A DNA stretch of 64,000 nt from Prevotella sp. (GTDB taxonomy: Bacteria; Bacteroidota; Bacteroidia; Bacteroidales; Bacteroidaceae). Under the pieces are notes generated by a model, which worked only from the letters and a program-made list of their open reading frames with translations, had not been told where the DNA came from and ran no database searches. The stretch is taken from the NCBI GenBank assembly GCA_022511075.1, contig JAFLSE010000001.1:124001-188000 (forward strand), in the 5' to 3' direction. Below, in pieces: positions 51,504 through 59,988 of the stretch (position 1 is the stretch's first letter; each line of letters begins with the position of its first letter). Position numbers and translations under genes: made by a program.

Positions 51504-54500
51504 TTACAACGTAACGTTAACACCGAATGTCCAAGCGCGGCTCTTCGGATAAGAAGAGAAGTCGATGCCCGGAGTCAAGCCAGAGTAGCTGCTGTTGCGT
51601 ACGTATGAACTAACTTCTGGGTCGTAGCCTGGATAGTTGGTTATACAGAACAGGTTGGTAGCCGTCACGTAGAGGCGCAGGCGCTGTATGGCAACCTTGC
51701 GTGTAATCTTGGTTGGCAAGGTGTAACCCACTGTCACGCTCTGCAAGCGCAGGAATGAAGCATCGTCAAGTGCCCAGTCGGTTGGAACAACCACTGCATC
51801 ACCGGTAGAGAACGGGCTCCACATAGCCTTTGGTGCTTTGCCGTTGCCACCTTCGTTCCAGTAAGCGAGATCCTCAAGGCTTGTAAGCAGACCGCCAGTC
51901 TCTGGATTTATGTATGAATAGGCATTGGATGGGCGCATGTCGTCGCGCATGTTAGGATAGTTACCTGCACGATAGCGTGATGAGGTCTGAATCTTGTTGG
52001 CGTTGTAGATTTGGTTGCCGTATGTATATGTGAAGTTTAATTGGAAATCAAAGTCATATACTGTTCCGCTGAATCCGAAACCACCGGCAAAGTCAGGATT
52101 GGTATCACCGATAACTGTGATATCCTCAGTATCAACAACACCATCACCGTTAAGGTCTACAAGTTTCATAGTACCAGGGCGAATACCTATCTGACCACCG
52201 AGCAATGCAGTAGAAGCAACGCCATCCTTCAGCTTGTATGTGCCTGTTGCAGCATCGTAGCTCTCAAAGTCGTCGGTAGTATAGTAACCTGCACTCTTCC
52301 AACCGTATACAAGACCTATTGGGTCGCCAATGCGAACGATATAGTCCTGCTGGTTCTTGTTGTCGGTACTTGCCCATCCTGATGGGAAGGTCATCTGGTC
52401 GATGCCGTTTGCAAGACTCTTCACGTTAGACTTGTCGAAGCCGATATTGAAGTATGCATTGAGACTGAAGTTTTTCTTCTGCACGATAGCTGCGTTTAAG
52501 GTAAGCTCAACACCCTTGTTGCTTGTGGAAGCAGAGTTCTCATACATAGAGGTGTAACCAGGAGCTGCAATAGCGTGGTTGATAAGCAGGTCGTCGGTAC
52601 TGTTCCAGTAAAGGTCGATGTTACCAGTGAGTCGCTCATTCAAGAAGCCAAAGTCGAGACCGATGTTACGTGTAGTACGCTTCTCCCATGTGAGGTTAGG
52701 GTTGGCAAGCACTGCCGTCACAGAGCTGTGTACATTAGCCTGCTCGCCCACACCGTAGCGCTTTGAACCGCTGTTGAACGAATAGAGCTGTGAGAACATA
52801 TAGCTTGGCAGCTTGTTGTTACCAACCTTACCGTATGAAAGACGGAGTTTCAAGTTAGACATCCACGACTTTGCACCCTCCATCCAAGGTTCCTCAATGA
52901 TTCGCCATGATGCAGCTGCTGCAGGGAAGAAACCCCACTGGTGTCCAGGTGCAAACTTGGAGCTACCGTCCTCGCGGAATGTAAGGGTGAGAAGATAGCG
53001 ATCCTTGAAGTCATAGTTCAAACGTCCGAAGAAAGACACTGTGTTTTCATCAGGGCTGACAACACTGCCCATACTCTGCATCACACCCGAACCGAAGTTA
53101 GCGAACACCTGATCTGGGGTGTAAGCCTCACTGAAACCGTTGGCGTTCATTGAGCTATTGTCGCTCTTTGCCGAACGAACTTCCTGACCAACCATTACGT
53201 TGAAGTGATGATCCTCACCGAGTTTCTTGTCGTATGTCAGCGTTGCACTCTCGCGCAGCGTGCGGGTGTTGGTCTTTGTCCAGTCTGCCAAAGGAAGACC
53301 TCCAACGTAAGAAGCCTGGGTAGTTGTGGAACCATACCAGTTCTTAACCTCGTTGAATCCGTATGCATAACCGCCTTCCACATGAGCTGTCAAGCCCTTC
53401 AATGGAGTCTTCCAGTCGAGGGCACCATTGAAGCTGAAAGCACGGTTGTTGCGCTTGCGCCAGTATTGCGCTGCCTGATCTGCCAATGACATGTTGGCAC
53501 GACGATATTCCTCAATTTCATCGTCAGACATGTTTGAGAAATCAGGTGTCGTGAAACCTGACAGACCCTTTGTTGCAACAGAATAGATAGCCTGCTCAGT
53601 ACGTACCTTGTAAGTACCACCCTGTGTACCCTGTCCGTTAGCAATCTGGTCGCTCACACGTGCGTTCAAAGAGAACTTAAGGTTCTTGTTTATTTCGTGG
53701 TTCAACTTAAAGAGGAATGCGTAGCGGCTGAAGTCGTTGTTTGGCATAAGACCGCCGTTGAAGTCGTATGTTCCTGAAAGTGTGAACTTGGTCTTGTCTG
53801 TACCACCAGTGAGCGAAACGTTGTGGCTCTGCGAAAGAACGTTTGCACCGAACATATCCTCCTGCCAGTCGATAGCCTCGATGCTCTTGTAGAGATAGAG
53901 GTCGTCGTAAACACCAAACTGACGGTAGAACGAGTTGAGAGCGCTCTCGCCGCGGAGTGATGCATACTCATAGTTCGACATCACATAGTCGTAGGTGTTC
54001 ATCGGGCTGAGGCGCTTAGATACGGTCTTTGTCTGCAAGAAACCGTTGTAGTTGATAACGGTCTTACCGCTCTTTGCGTTTTTAGTAGTGATGAGGATAA
54101 CACCGTTTGCACCCTGCGAACCGTAGATGGCTGTTGAAGAAGCGTCCTTCAGCACAGTGATGTCCTCGATGTCGTTTGGCGAGATGTCGCTGATAGAACT
54201 TGTCTGGAAACCGTCCACAACGTAGAGCGGAGAGTTGTCACCAGTGATAGAACCTCCACCGCGCACGCGGATAAGGATTTCAGCATCGGGAGAACCGTCG
54301 GTGGTGGTGATGTTCACACCTGCCATCTTACCGGTCAGGGCCTCACTAACGTTTGCCACCGGCACTTTCACGAGGTCTTGTCCCTTCACTGTAGCTACCG
54401 AACCGGTCAAGTCCTTCTTGCGAACGGAACCGTAACCGATTACCACTACGTCGTTGAGCGTGGTGTTGTCGTCCTCGAGCACCACATCAACAGTTTTCTT

Positions 54501-54764
54501 ACCTGCAACGTTCACCGTCTGATTCTTCATACCAATGTATGAGACAACGATTTGGCTGCCATTCAACTTCAGTGTGAAATTACCGTCGAGGTCGGTAACG
54601 GTAGCATTCTTGGCATTGCCCCTTTCTGCAACGGTAGCACCAATCACGGCTTCACCTGTTCCGTCCTTGACATTTCCACTGATTGTCGTCTGTGCCTGCA
54701 CTGCCATCGCCAATGTGGCAAACAGCGTAACAAGCACCAATCGAATGTTTGTTTTAATAGACAT
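51504..54764 (-). CDS. SusC-like TonB-dependent outer-membrane transporter
   Basis: A 1086-residue protein: signal peptide, a CarboxypepD_reg-like domain (about 25-105: TTISGNVKDGTGEAVIGATV), the SusC-type signature LNDVVVIGYGSVRKKDLTGS, a plug domain (about 115-230: IRVRGGGSITGDNSPLYVVD) and a C-terminal barrel ending in aromatic/hydrophobic residues (RAWTFGVNVTL). It imports oligosaccharides with TonB energy, with the SusD-like lid encoded downstream. The gene starts the transcript from the promoter at 54944-54974; the 5' leader of about 170 bases holds two hairpins. Confidence 0.94.
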   Translation of the reverse strand: MSIKTNIRLVLVTLFATLAMAVQAQTTISGNVKDGTGEAVIGATVAERGNAKNATVTDLDGNFTLKLNGSQIVVSYIGMKNQTVNVAGKKTVDVVLEDDNTTLNDVVVIGYGSVRKKDLTGSVATVKGQDLVKVPVANVSEALTGKMAGVNITTTDGSPDAEILIRVRGGGSITGDNSPLYVVDGFQTSSISDISPNDIEDITVLKDASSTAIYGSQGANGVILITTKNAKSGKTVINYNGFLQTKTVSKRLSPMNTYDYVMSNYEYASLRGESALNSFYRQFGVYDDLYLYKSIEAIDWQEDMFGANVLSQSHNVSLTGGTDKTKFTLSGTYDFNGGLMPNNDFSRYAFLFKLNHEINKNLKFSLNARVSDQIANGQGTQGGTYKVRTEQAIYSVATKGLSGFTTPDFSNMSDDEIEEYRRANMSLADQAAQYWRKRNNRAFSFNGALDWKTPLKGLTAHVEGGYAYGFNEVKNWYGSTTTQASYVGGLPLADWTKTNTRTLRESATLTYDKKLGEDHHFNVMVGQEVRSAKSDNSSMNANGFSEAYTPDQVFANFGSGVMQSMGSVVSPDENTVSFFGRLNYDFKDRYLLTLTFREDGSSKFAPGHQWGFFPAAAASWRIIEEPWMEGAKSWMSNLKLRLSYGKVGNNKLPSYMFSQLYSFNSGSKRYGVGEQANVHSSVTAVLANPNLTWEKRTTRNIGLDFGFLNERLTGNIDLYWNSTDDLLINHAIAAPGYTSMYENSASTSNKGVELTLNAAIVQKKNFSLNAYFNIGFDKSNVKSLANGIDQMTFPSGWASTDNKNQQDYIVRIGDPIGLVYGWKSAGYYTTDDFESYDAATGTYKLKDGVASTALLGGQIGIRPGTMKLVDLNGDGVVDTEDITVIGDTNPDFAGGFGFSGTVYDFDFQLNFTYTYGNQIYNANKIQTSSRYRAGNYPNMRDDMRPSNAYSYINPETGGLLTSLEDLAYWNEGGNGKAPKAMWSPFSTGDAVVVPTDWALDDASFLRLQSVTVGYTLPTKITRKVAIQRLRLYVTATNLFCITNYPGYDPEVSSYVRNSSYSGLTPGIDFSSYPKSRAWTFGVNVTL

Positions 54765-54842
54765 AAATTGTTGTTTTTAATAATTATAATTTGTTATGAA
54801 ATTTATTTTCCATTTGGTTACATTATTTAAACTCATTTGTTA

Positions 54843-54901
54843 CACCTTGGCACACAAGGTGCGAGCATTTTTGCATATTTTACATGCCTCGATGTACGAG
54901 G
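54843..54901 (-). promoter_or_regulatory. Two hairpins in the leader of the SusC-like gene
   Basis: Hairpin 1: CACCTTG 54843-54849 with CAAGGTG 54855-54861, 5-base loop. Hairpin 2: CCTCG 54887-54891 with CGAGG 54897-54901, 5-base loop, flanked by CATG. Both fall in the expected untranslated leader and could be sites for an antisense RNA or regulator. The rest of the gap 54975-55296 shows AT-rich sequence and nothing that I can identify. Confidence 0.5.
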
Positions 54902-54943
54902 TACATGCTTATTTGCCATGTATGAATAGCAATATATGCTGTG

Positions 54944-54974
54944 CAAAGTTAACAAAAAAATAACAATACGACAA
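54944..54974 (-). promoter_or_regulatory. Promoter of the glycan-uptake genes
   Basis: Minus-strand -7 box TAACTTTG at 54944-54951 and TTG at 54972-54974, with 20 bases between. The leader would be about 170 bases, longer than for most genes here. Confidence 0.65.
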
Positions 54975-55296
54975 TTTCTTTAACACAAACGGCGAAACAT
55001 ATAACGTTCATTAACAAAAAACGCCACCTCCTAAGGATTTTTTAACTAACACGTATTTATTTCTGTATAGATATTACACAATGATAAAAATGAAAACATC
55101 TTGTTTACATTTGCAAATGCAATTGTTTACTTTTCCAAATGCATTATTTGCTTCATGAAATTCATTGGTTTCTCTCGCGCGTATATATAAATAATGTATG
55201 GATATTTATCAAAAAACAGTAGTGTACCTATGACAACGACCGGAAGATGGACTTTGCCTTGGATTTTGATAAATAGAATAATTGGGGGGATTTTCG

Positions 55297-55371
55297 TGGG
55301 CGTTGACGGATTCGAACCGCCGACCCTCTGCTTGTAAGGCAGATGCTCTAAACCAGCTGAGCTAAACGCCC
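55297..55371 (-). tRNA. tRNA-Val (anticodon TAC)
   Basis: A 75-base cloverleaf: acceptor GGGCGTT paired with AACGCCC plus A, D-arm with GCTCAGCTGGTTTAGAGC, anticodon stem TCTGC/GCAGA with loop CTTACAA, and T-arm GGTTCGAATCC. Anticodon UAC reads GUA and related Val codons. CCA is not encoded fully. It is the second copy from the promoter at 55506-55537. Confidence 0.95.
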
Positions 55372-55411
55372 TCACGAACTGTGAATACTTAAAAGAACTT
55401 TTATTGTTTTG

Positions 55412-55486
55412 TGGGCGTTGACGGATTCGAACCGCCGACCCTCTGCTTGTAAGGCAGATGCTCTAAACCAGCTGAGCTAAACGCCC
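55412..55486 (-). tRNA. tRNA-Val (anticodon TAC)
   Basis: Identical in sequence to the copy at 55297-55371 and separated from it by 40 bases. It is the copy closer to the promoter. The pair is probably one primary transcript. Confidence 0.95.
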
Positions 55487-55505
55487 TTGTTCTTTTAAGC
55501 GAGTG

Positions 55506-55537
55506 CAAAGGTAATGCTTTTTTCTTAAACCACCAAA
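55506..55537 (-). promoter_or_regulatory. Promoter of the tRNA-Val pair
   Basis: Minus-strand -7 box TACCTTTG at 55506-55513 and TTTG -33 box at 55534-55537, with 20 bases between; the first tRNA base is 20 bases after the -7 box. Confidence 0.76.
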
Positions 55538-55597
55538 TTTTTCTTGGATTTTTTTATGTTTATGGGGAAAATATGGGGTTAATAGGGTGTTATGGGA

Positions 55598-56368
55598 TTA
55601 TTGGGGTTGCTGGGAATTGATTTGATTACGAAGCATCTCGTTTTCAGCTTCGAGGTCGGCAATCTGGGCATTGAGGGCATCAATCTCCATTTGTGTCATG
55701 CTGTTTATTGTCTCGGTGTCGCCTGCCTTGTGCCATGTTGTTTTGCCGAGTCTGTAGGAGATGCCGGCTTCGATGGCGAAGATGCGGTCGCTTGATGAAG
55801 GAGGCAGGGTGGCAAGTCCACCGCCAAAGTCGTTTGACAGCGCCTTGTAGGAGCATTCAAGGGTGATGTCGAGCTTGGTGCAAACTTTCCATGAGGATAT
55901 GATGCCGCCACCAACTACCGGGGTATAGTGGTTGAGAGTGCAGTTGCGCCCTACTCCACCGGCAAGGTATGGAATGAGATTCCATACACGAGTCTCGTTG
56001 TAGCCTTTGAAGAGGTTGGTGAAATTAAACATCACATCGGCAGTGAGAGTCCAGTATTTATTGTGATTGTCAGATGTAGCGAAGTTATTGTTTTTTGTGT
56101 CCCAGCCATTATACTTGGCACGCAGACCAAGTCCGGGAGTGAACCACTTACCGAGCGACAACGAGCCGCCCCAAGTGGGCGTGGACAATAGAGAGTTGCC
56201 GGCTCCGCCGTCCATATAGTTTGACCAAGAGCCTTGAATGCCTACAAACCAGTTGCAGGCAAAAGAGTTGGTAGTTACCTTGAACTTATCTATAGGATTG
56301 GATTCCTCTTGTGCCACGGAAACCATATTGACTGCAAAGAGTGCTATTGCTACAAAAAACTTTCTCAT
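55598..56368 (-). CDS. Outer-membrane beta-barrel protein with C-terminal coiled coil
   Basis: A 256-residue exported protein (signal RKFFVAIALFAVNMVSVAQ). The body (about 35-210) has alternating strands with aromatic belts (WFVGIQGSWSNYMDG, LGLRAKYNGWDTKN, ITLECSYKAL), as in small porin/OmpA-like barrels. The last 40 residues (MTQMEIDALNAQIADLEAEN) form a short coiled coil, probably periplasmic. An OmpA-type peptidoglycan-binding domain is missing. Expression may follow mutL upstream, 48 bp away; no promoter was found. Confidence 0.78.
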   Translation of the reverse strand: MRKFFVAIALFAVNMVSVAQEESNPIDKFKVTTNSFACNWFVGIQGSWSNYMDGGAGNSLLSTPTWGGSLSLGKWFTPGLGLRAKYNGWDTKNNNFATSDNHNKYWTLTADVMFNFTNLFKGYNETRVWNLIPYLAGGVGRNCTLNHYTPVVGGGIISSWKVCTKLDITLECSYKALSNDFGGGLATLPPSSSDRIFAIEAGISYRLGKTTWHKAGDTETINSMTQMEIDALNAQIADLEAENEMLRNQINSQQPQ

Positions 56369-56415
56369 ATCTGTAAATGTTTTGTTTGTAAATCGTGATT
56401 GTATTATCTGTCGCC

Positions 56416-58278
56416 CTAATTGAGCAGCTTTTCTATGTTGGCTTGCTGCAGTATTGCCAGAATTGAGTGCCCGTCGGGAGTATAGTTTACATTCTCGCAG
56501 GCAAACAGCTCGTTGACGAGGTTTTCCATCTCGTCGTTGGAGAGAATCTCACCGTAGGTTATTGCGGCACTGCGCGCCATACTCAATGCCATATTGCTTA
56601 CAAGTTCGTCGGAAGCACCGCCTGTCATTTCGGTGGCATCGTCGACAATACCATGCAGCAACGACACAGGATTGAGCTTTTCTATTCCTGCCGGCACACC
56701 ATTAAGAGCATAGCTGCCGCCACCAAGCGGAGACAGCTCGAAACCTATGCCGCACAGCTCAGGCATGACTTTCTCAACGATAGGCAGCACCGCCGTATCA
56801 AACTGCACCACTTCGGGGAAAAGCAGTCGTTGCGTAGTGCCTATGCGGTTGCGTATCATCTTCAGGTAGCGCTCGTATCTTATGCGCAGGTCGGCACGTT
56901 GCTGGTCTATAATCATCAGTCCCGACTTCACTGCAGTCATAATATATTGTCCTTTGTATTGATAATGCGCCGGCGACCTCTCGTCGAGCAACGATGAGGA
57001 TTTTACGGTCGTTTCATCCTGCGGTGCTATAACATTGTCCTCGTCGGCATTGAAGAAATCCTGCTGCGTGCCACCTTGTCCTTGCGTGCCTATGTTCCTA
57101 TAAAGTTCCTCCCAGTCGGATGCAACGGAAGAACGCCTTGCGCTGACGGTAGTCTTTCCTGTGGAACTGCCCTTGAAAGGATTGTATGACGGATTGAACG
57201 ACATTGCAGGCTGCTCGGCTTTGCTGTCGGGATTGAACACGGGAATTTCGGGACGACCTTCGGTGTCGAAGTCAATGGTAGCTATCTCGCAGAACTTGCC
57301 TATGGAATCTTTTACGGCAGCCAACAGTATCTGCCATATAGGCTGCTCGTTCTCAAACTTTATCTCGGTCTTAGTGGGGTGTATGTTCACATCGATATCG
57401 GCAGGATTGACATCGAAATATATGAAATAAGGCACGCACATTCCCACAGGCACGAGACGGTCGTATGCCTGCATCACAGCCTTGTGAAAATAAGGGTGCT
57501 TCATATATCTGCCATTGACAAAGAAATATTCCTGCGCTCCTTTCTTCCGTGCCGTCTCGGGCTTGCCTATGAAGCCCGTTATCCTGCACATCGTGGTATT
57601 GACATCGAGAGGCAGAAGGTCTGTGCCGAGTTTCTTGCCGAACACGTCGACGATGCGCTGACGGAGACTGCCGGCACGAAGATTAAAGAGTTCAGAGCCG
57701 TTGCTATGGAACGTGAAACTTATTTCGGGATATACCAATACTATGCGCTGGAACGCCACGAGGATATTGTTAAGTTCGGTGGCGTTGGTCTTGAGGAACT
57801 TGCGACGGGCAGGAACATTGAAAAACAGGTTCTCAACCTTGAAATTGCTGCCCACGGGACAAGACACAGGTGTCTGGCTCACAACCTTGCTGCCCGATAT
57901 AACGATATGAGTGCCAACCTCGCTGTCTGCCATGCGCGAACGCAGCTCCACCATTGCCACTGCCGCTATCGAGGGCAGCGCCTCGCCGCGGAATCCCATT
58001 GAATGAAGGGCAAACAAGTCTTCGGCCTTGCGTATCTTGGATGTGGCATGACGCTCGAAGGCAAGACGTGCATCGGTCATACTCATGCCCTTGCCGTCGT
58101 CGATTACCTGAATGGATGTGCGCCCGGCATCAACAACAATAACGTTGATGGTCTTTGCACCGGCATCAACGGCATTCTCCACCAATTCCTTTATTACCGA
58201 GGCAGGGCGTTGTATCACCTCGCCGGCGGCAATCTGGTTTGCAACCGAGTCGGGCAAAAGTTGTATTATATCGCTCAT
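56416..58278 (-). CDS. mutL: DNA mismatch repair protein MutL
   Basis: A 620-residue GHKL ATPase. Motifs: VIKELVENAVDAGAKTINV, IQVIDDGKGMS, HATSKIRKAEDL and SMGFRGEALPSIAAV in the N-terminal half. The C-terminal dimerisation domain starts near residue 430. The position of the endonuclease motif of other MutL proteins (DQHA-x2-E-x4-E) reads DQQRADLRIRYE here, so most of it is changed. The protein may therefore act without nicking, or nicking may use other residues. It links MutS mismatch recognition to downstream repair. Confidence 0.94.
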   Translation of the reverse strand: MSDIIQLLPDSVANQIAAGEVIQRPASVIKELVENAVDAGAKTINVIVVDAGRTSIQVIDDGKGMSMTDARLAFERHATSKIRKAEDLFALHSMGFRGEALPSIAAVAMVELRSRMADSEVGTHIVISGSKVVSQTPVSCPVGSNFKVENLFFNVPARRKFLKTNATELNNILVAFQRIVLVYPEISFTFHSNGSELFNLRAGSLRQRIVDVFGKKLGTDLLPLDVNTTMCRITGFIGKPETARKKGAQEYFFVNGRYMKHPYFHKAVMQAYDRLVPVGMCVPYFIYFDVNPADIDVNIHPTKTEIKFENEQPIWQILLAAVKDSIGKFCEIATIDFDTEGRPEIPVFNPDSKAEQPAMSFNPSYNPFKGSSTGKTTVSARRSSVASDWEELYRNIGTQGQGGTQQDFFNADEDNVIAPQDETTVKSSSLLDERSPAHYQYKGQYIMTAVKSGLMIIDQQRADLRIRYERYLKMIRNRIGTTQRLLFPEVVQFDTAVLPIVEKVMPELCGIGFELSPLGGGSYALNGVPAGIEKLNPVSLLHGIVDDATEMTGGASDELVSNMALSMARSAAITYGEILSNDEMENLVNELFACENVNYTPDGHSILAILQQANIEKLLN

Positions 58279-58305
58279 GTCACAATAAAAGGGCTGTTAT
58301 TGTTG

Positions 58306-59988
58306 TCATTCCAAACTCTGCACAGGAGCCACGCGCCGCTTCTCAGGCTGCAGCTCCTGCTCCTTTTTCTTACCACGCCAAACAAAGATGTCGTCTTTGT
58401 CAAGCGGTCGTATATAGTCGAACCACGCAAACGACGGCAAAGCACGCCTGTCGGGTGGTATCTGCGACAAGGGATATGCATCGCCTTCTGCCTTCGGTGT
58501 CCATACCCTTTGCAGTTTCCTATCATTGAAAAACGCCTTCAACAACGTTGTGGTAAGATAGTTTTGCAGGATAATGGTACTGTCGGCATCGTCCATAGGG
58601 AAGAATATGGTAAGCACATTGTCTACGGCATGCGACTCGCGTATGTTACCGTTGTCGAAATACGCGAACATCTCCTTCGACGATACTTGATTGAACTTCG
58701 TGGTGTCTACCGTAAGCTGCTCCACTGACAAAGCCTGATTAATGACGTGAGCCCAGTCTACGGTGGAATCTTTCATATAAACCCTTATCTCCTCGCCAAG
58801 CAACTGCTGGTTGTTGTTCCACACAATAGGGTCTTTATACATCGTCATGCAGGAGTCGAGACTGTTGTATACCAACGAGTCGCACACTGCCTGCACATCA
58901 ATGCGATAGGCACGCACCTTGTTGTATGCATGAATCTTGCGGTACACGGAGTCGGTGTTGATATTGAACGTGAACAGCTTGAACGTGTCGGCGTGCATAT
59001 ACAGCGAGTCCTGCTGTGAGTAGTCTATCACCCTTGCGTTCTTTGTAACCATGGCATAGCCCTCGCCACCGTCGTACCAGCCATAGTCGCTCGTAAGCAT
59101 ATTCTTGTTTATGCTGTCAACATAGACCACGTTGCCGAAAGCCTCGCTGATGTCCTTCTCGCTGTTGTGATAAACACTGTCGCCTATAAGGGTCTTGCCA
59201 CCGTCTTTCAACACCGAACGCCCATAGAGTTCGGAGTATTCAGTCTTGGTGTTGTAATAGCCGTCGTTGGTGTTTATTATGCTGCCGCCATTGATAATTG
59301 TGGAAGGACCAACGGCATGGGCGAGTGACTTGCTTGTGTCGTAATAGAGCGTATCGCCAGTGAGCAGCATCTTATTATCGCGCAGGCGTACATTATAATT
59401 AAATACAGCCATACGCGTGTCGGTATGGTATTCGCCCCAGTCGCTCGTAAGAACGGTCTTGCCATCAACGAGCTTTCCACCCTCGAAGAAATAGCCTATA
59501 TTGTAAAGACGGTCGTAGTTGAGACTATCGGTATAGAGTTTCTGCTTGCGGTGCGTAAGCACGACATCGTAGCGTGCCTCCGCCATCTGCTCGTTACCGT
59601 CGTAGAAGGCATACTTGCTAATAAGTGTGAGCGTGTCGCCCTGCACCATCTTTACGTTGCCGAATGCCTCGAAGGAGTTGCTTGCCTCATAGAAATAGGC
59701 ACTGTCGCAATAGAGCGTGGCACCATTGTGCCTAAACTGCACATCGCCATTGAGAATCTGCGCATCGGCTTTCTTGTATTGGTCGTAGTGCAGCACATCG
59801 GCGTGTATCAAGTACACGCGGTTATCCTTTGGCTCTGGTGCTTTTTTCGTCTTTGCCCTCGTCTTGCGTGCACGCTGCTGCACGGCAGGCATCGACTGTG
59901 ATGCTAAAAGTCCAAATAGGCACAGGATAGCCACGATGACCAGCCTATGCCTGTTGAGATATTTCCTGTTTTCCGATTCCTGCGTCAT
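58306..59988 (-). CDS. OstA-like LPS transport protein (LptA-type repeats)
   Basis: A 560-residue protein with an N-terminal membrane anchor (RLVIVAILCLFGLLASQ), a basic linker and repeated OstA/LptA beta-jellyroll units (VYLIHADVLHYDQYKKADAQ; FEAFGNVKMVQGDTLTLISK; SEAFGNVVYVDSINKNMLTS). The family bridges LPS movement across the periplasm. It overlaps the SurA-like gene upstream by ATGA and precedes mutL by 27 bp. A conserved cluster of periplasmic chaperones and OstA-like protein is usual in Bacteroidales. Confidence 0.85.
   Translation of the reverse strand: MTQESENRKYLNRHRLVIVAILCLFGLLASQSMPAVQQRARKTRAKTKKAPEPKDNRVYLIHADVLHYDQYKKADAQILNGDVQFRHNGATLYCDSAYFYEASNSFEAFGNVKMVQGDTLTLISKYAFYDGNEQMAEARYDVVLTHRKQKLYTDSLNYDRLYNIGYFFEGGKLVDGKTVLTSDWGEYHTDTRMAVFNYNVRLRDNKMLLTGDTLYYDTSKSLAHAVGPSTIINGGSIINTNDGYYNTKTEYSELYGRSVLKDGGKTLIGDSVYHNSEKDISEAFGNVVYVDSINKNMLTSDYGWYDGGEGYAMVTKNARVIDYSQQDSLYMHADTFKLFTFNINTDSVYRKIHAYNKVRAYRIDVQAVCDSLVYNSLDSCMTMYKDPIVWNNNQQLLGEEIRVYMKDSTVDWAHVINQALSVEQLTVDTTKFNQVSSKEMFAYFDNGNIRESHAVDNVLTIFFPMDDADSTIILQNYLTTTLLKAFFNDRKLQRVWTPKAEGDAYPLSQIPPDRRALPSFAWFDYIRPLDKDDIFVWRGKKKEQELQPEKRRVAPVQSLE

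Noticed and set aside
55127..55375. 82-codon minus-strand frame
   Set aside because: Its first part is a translated tRNA-Val gene.
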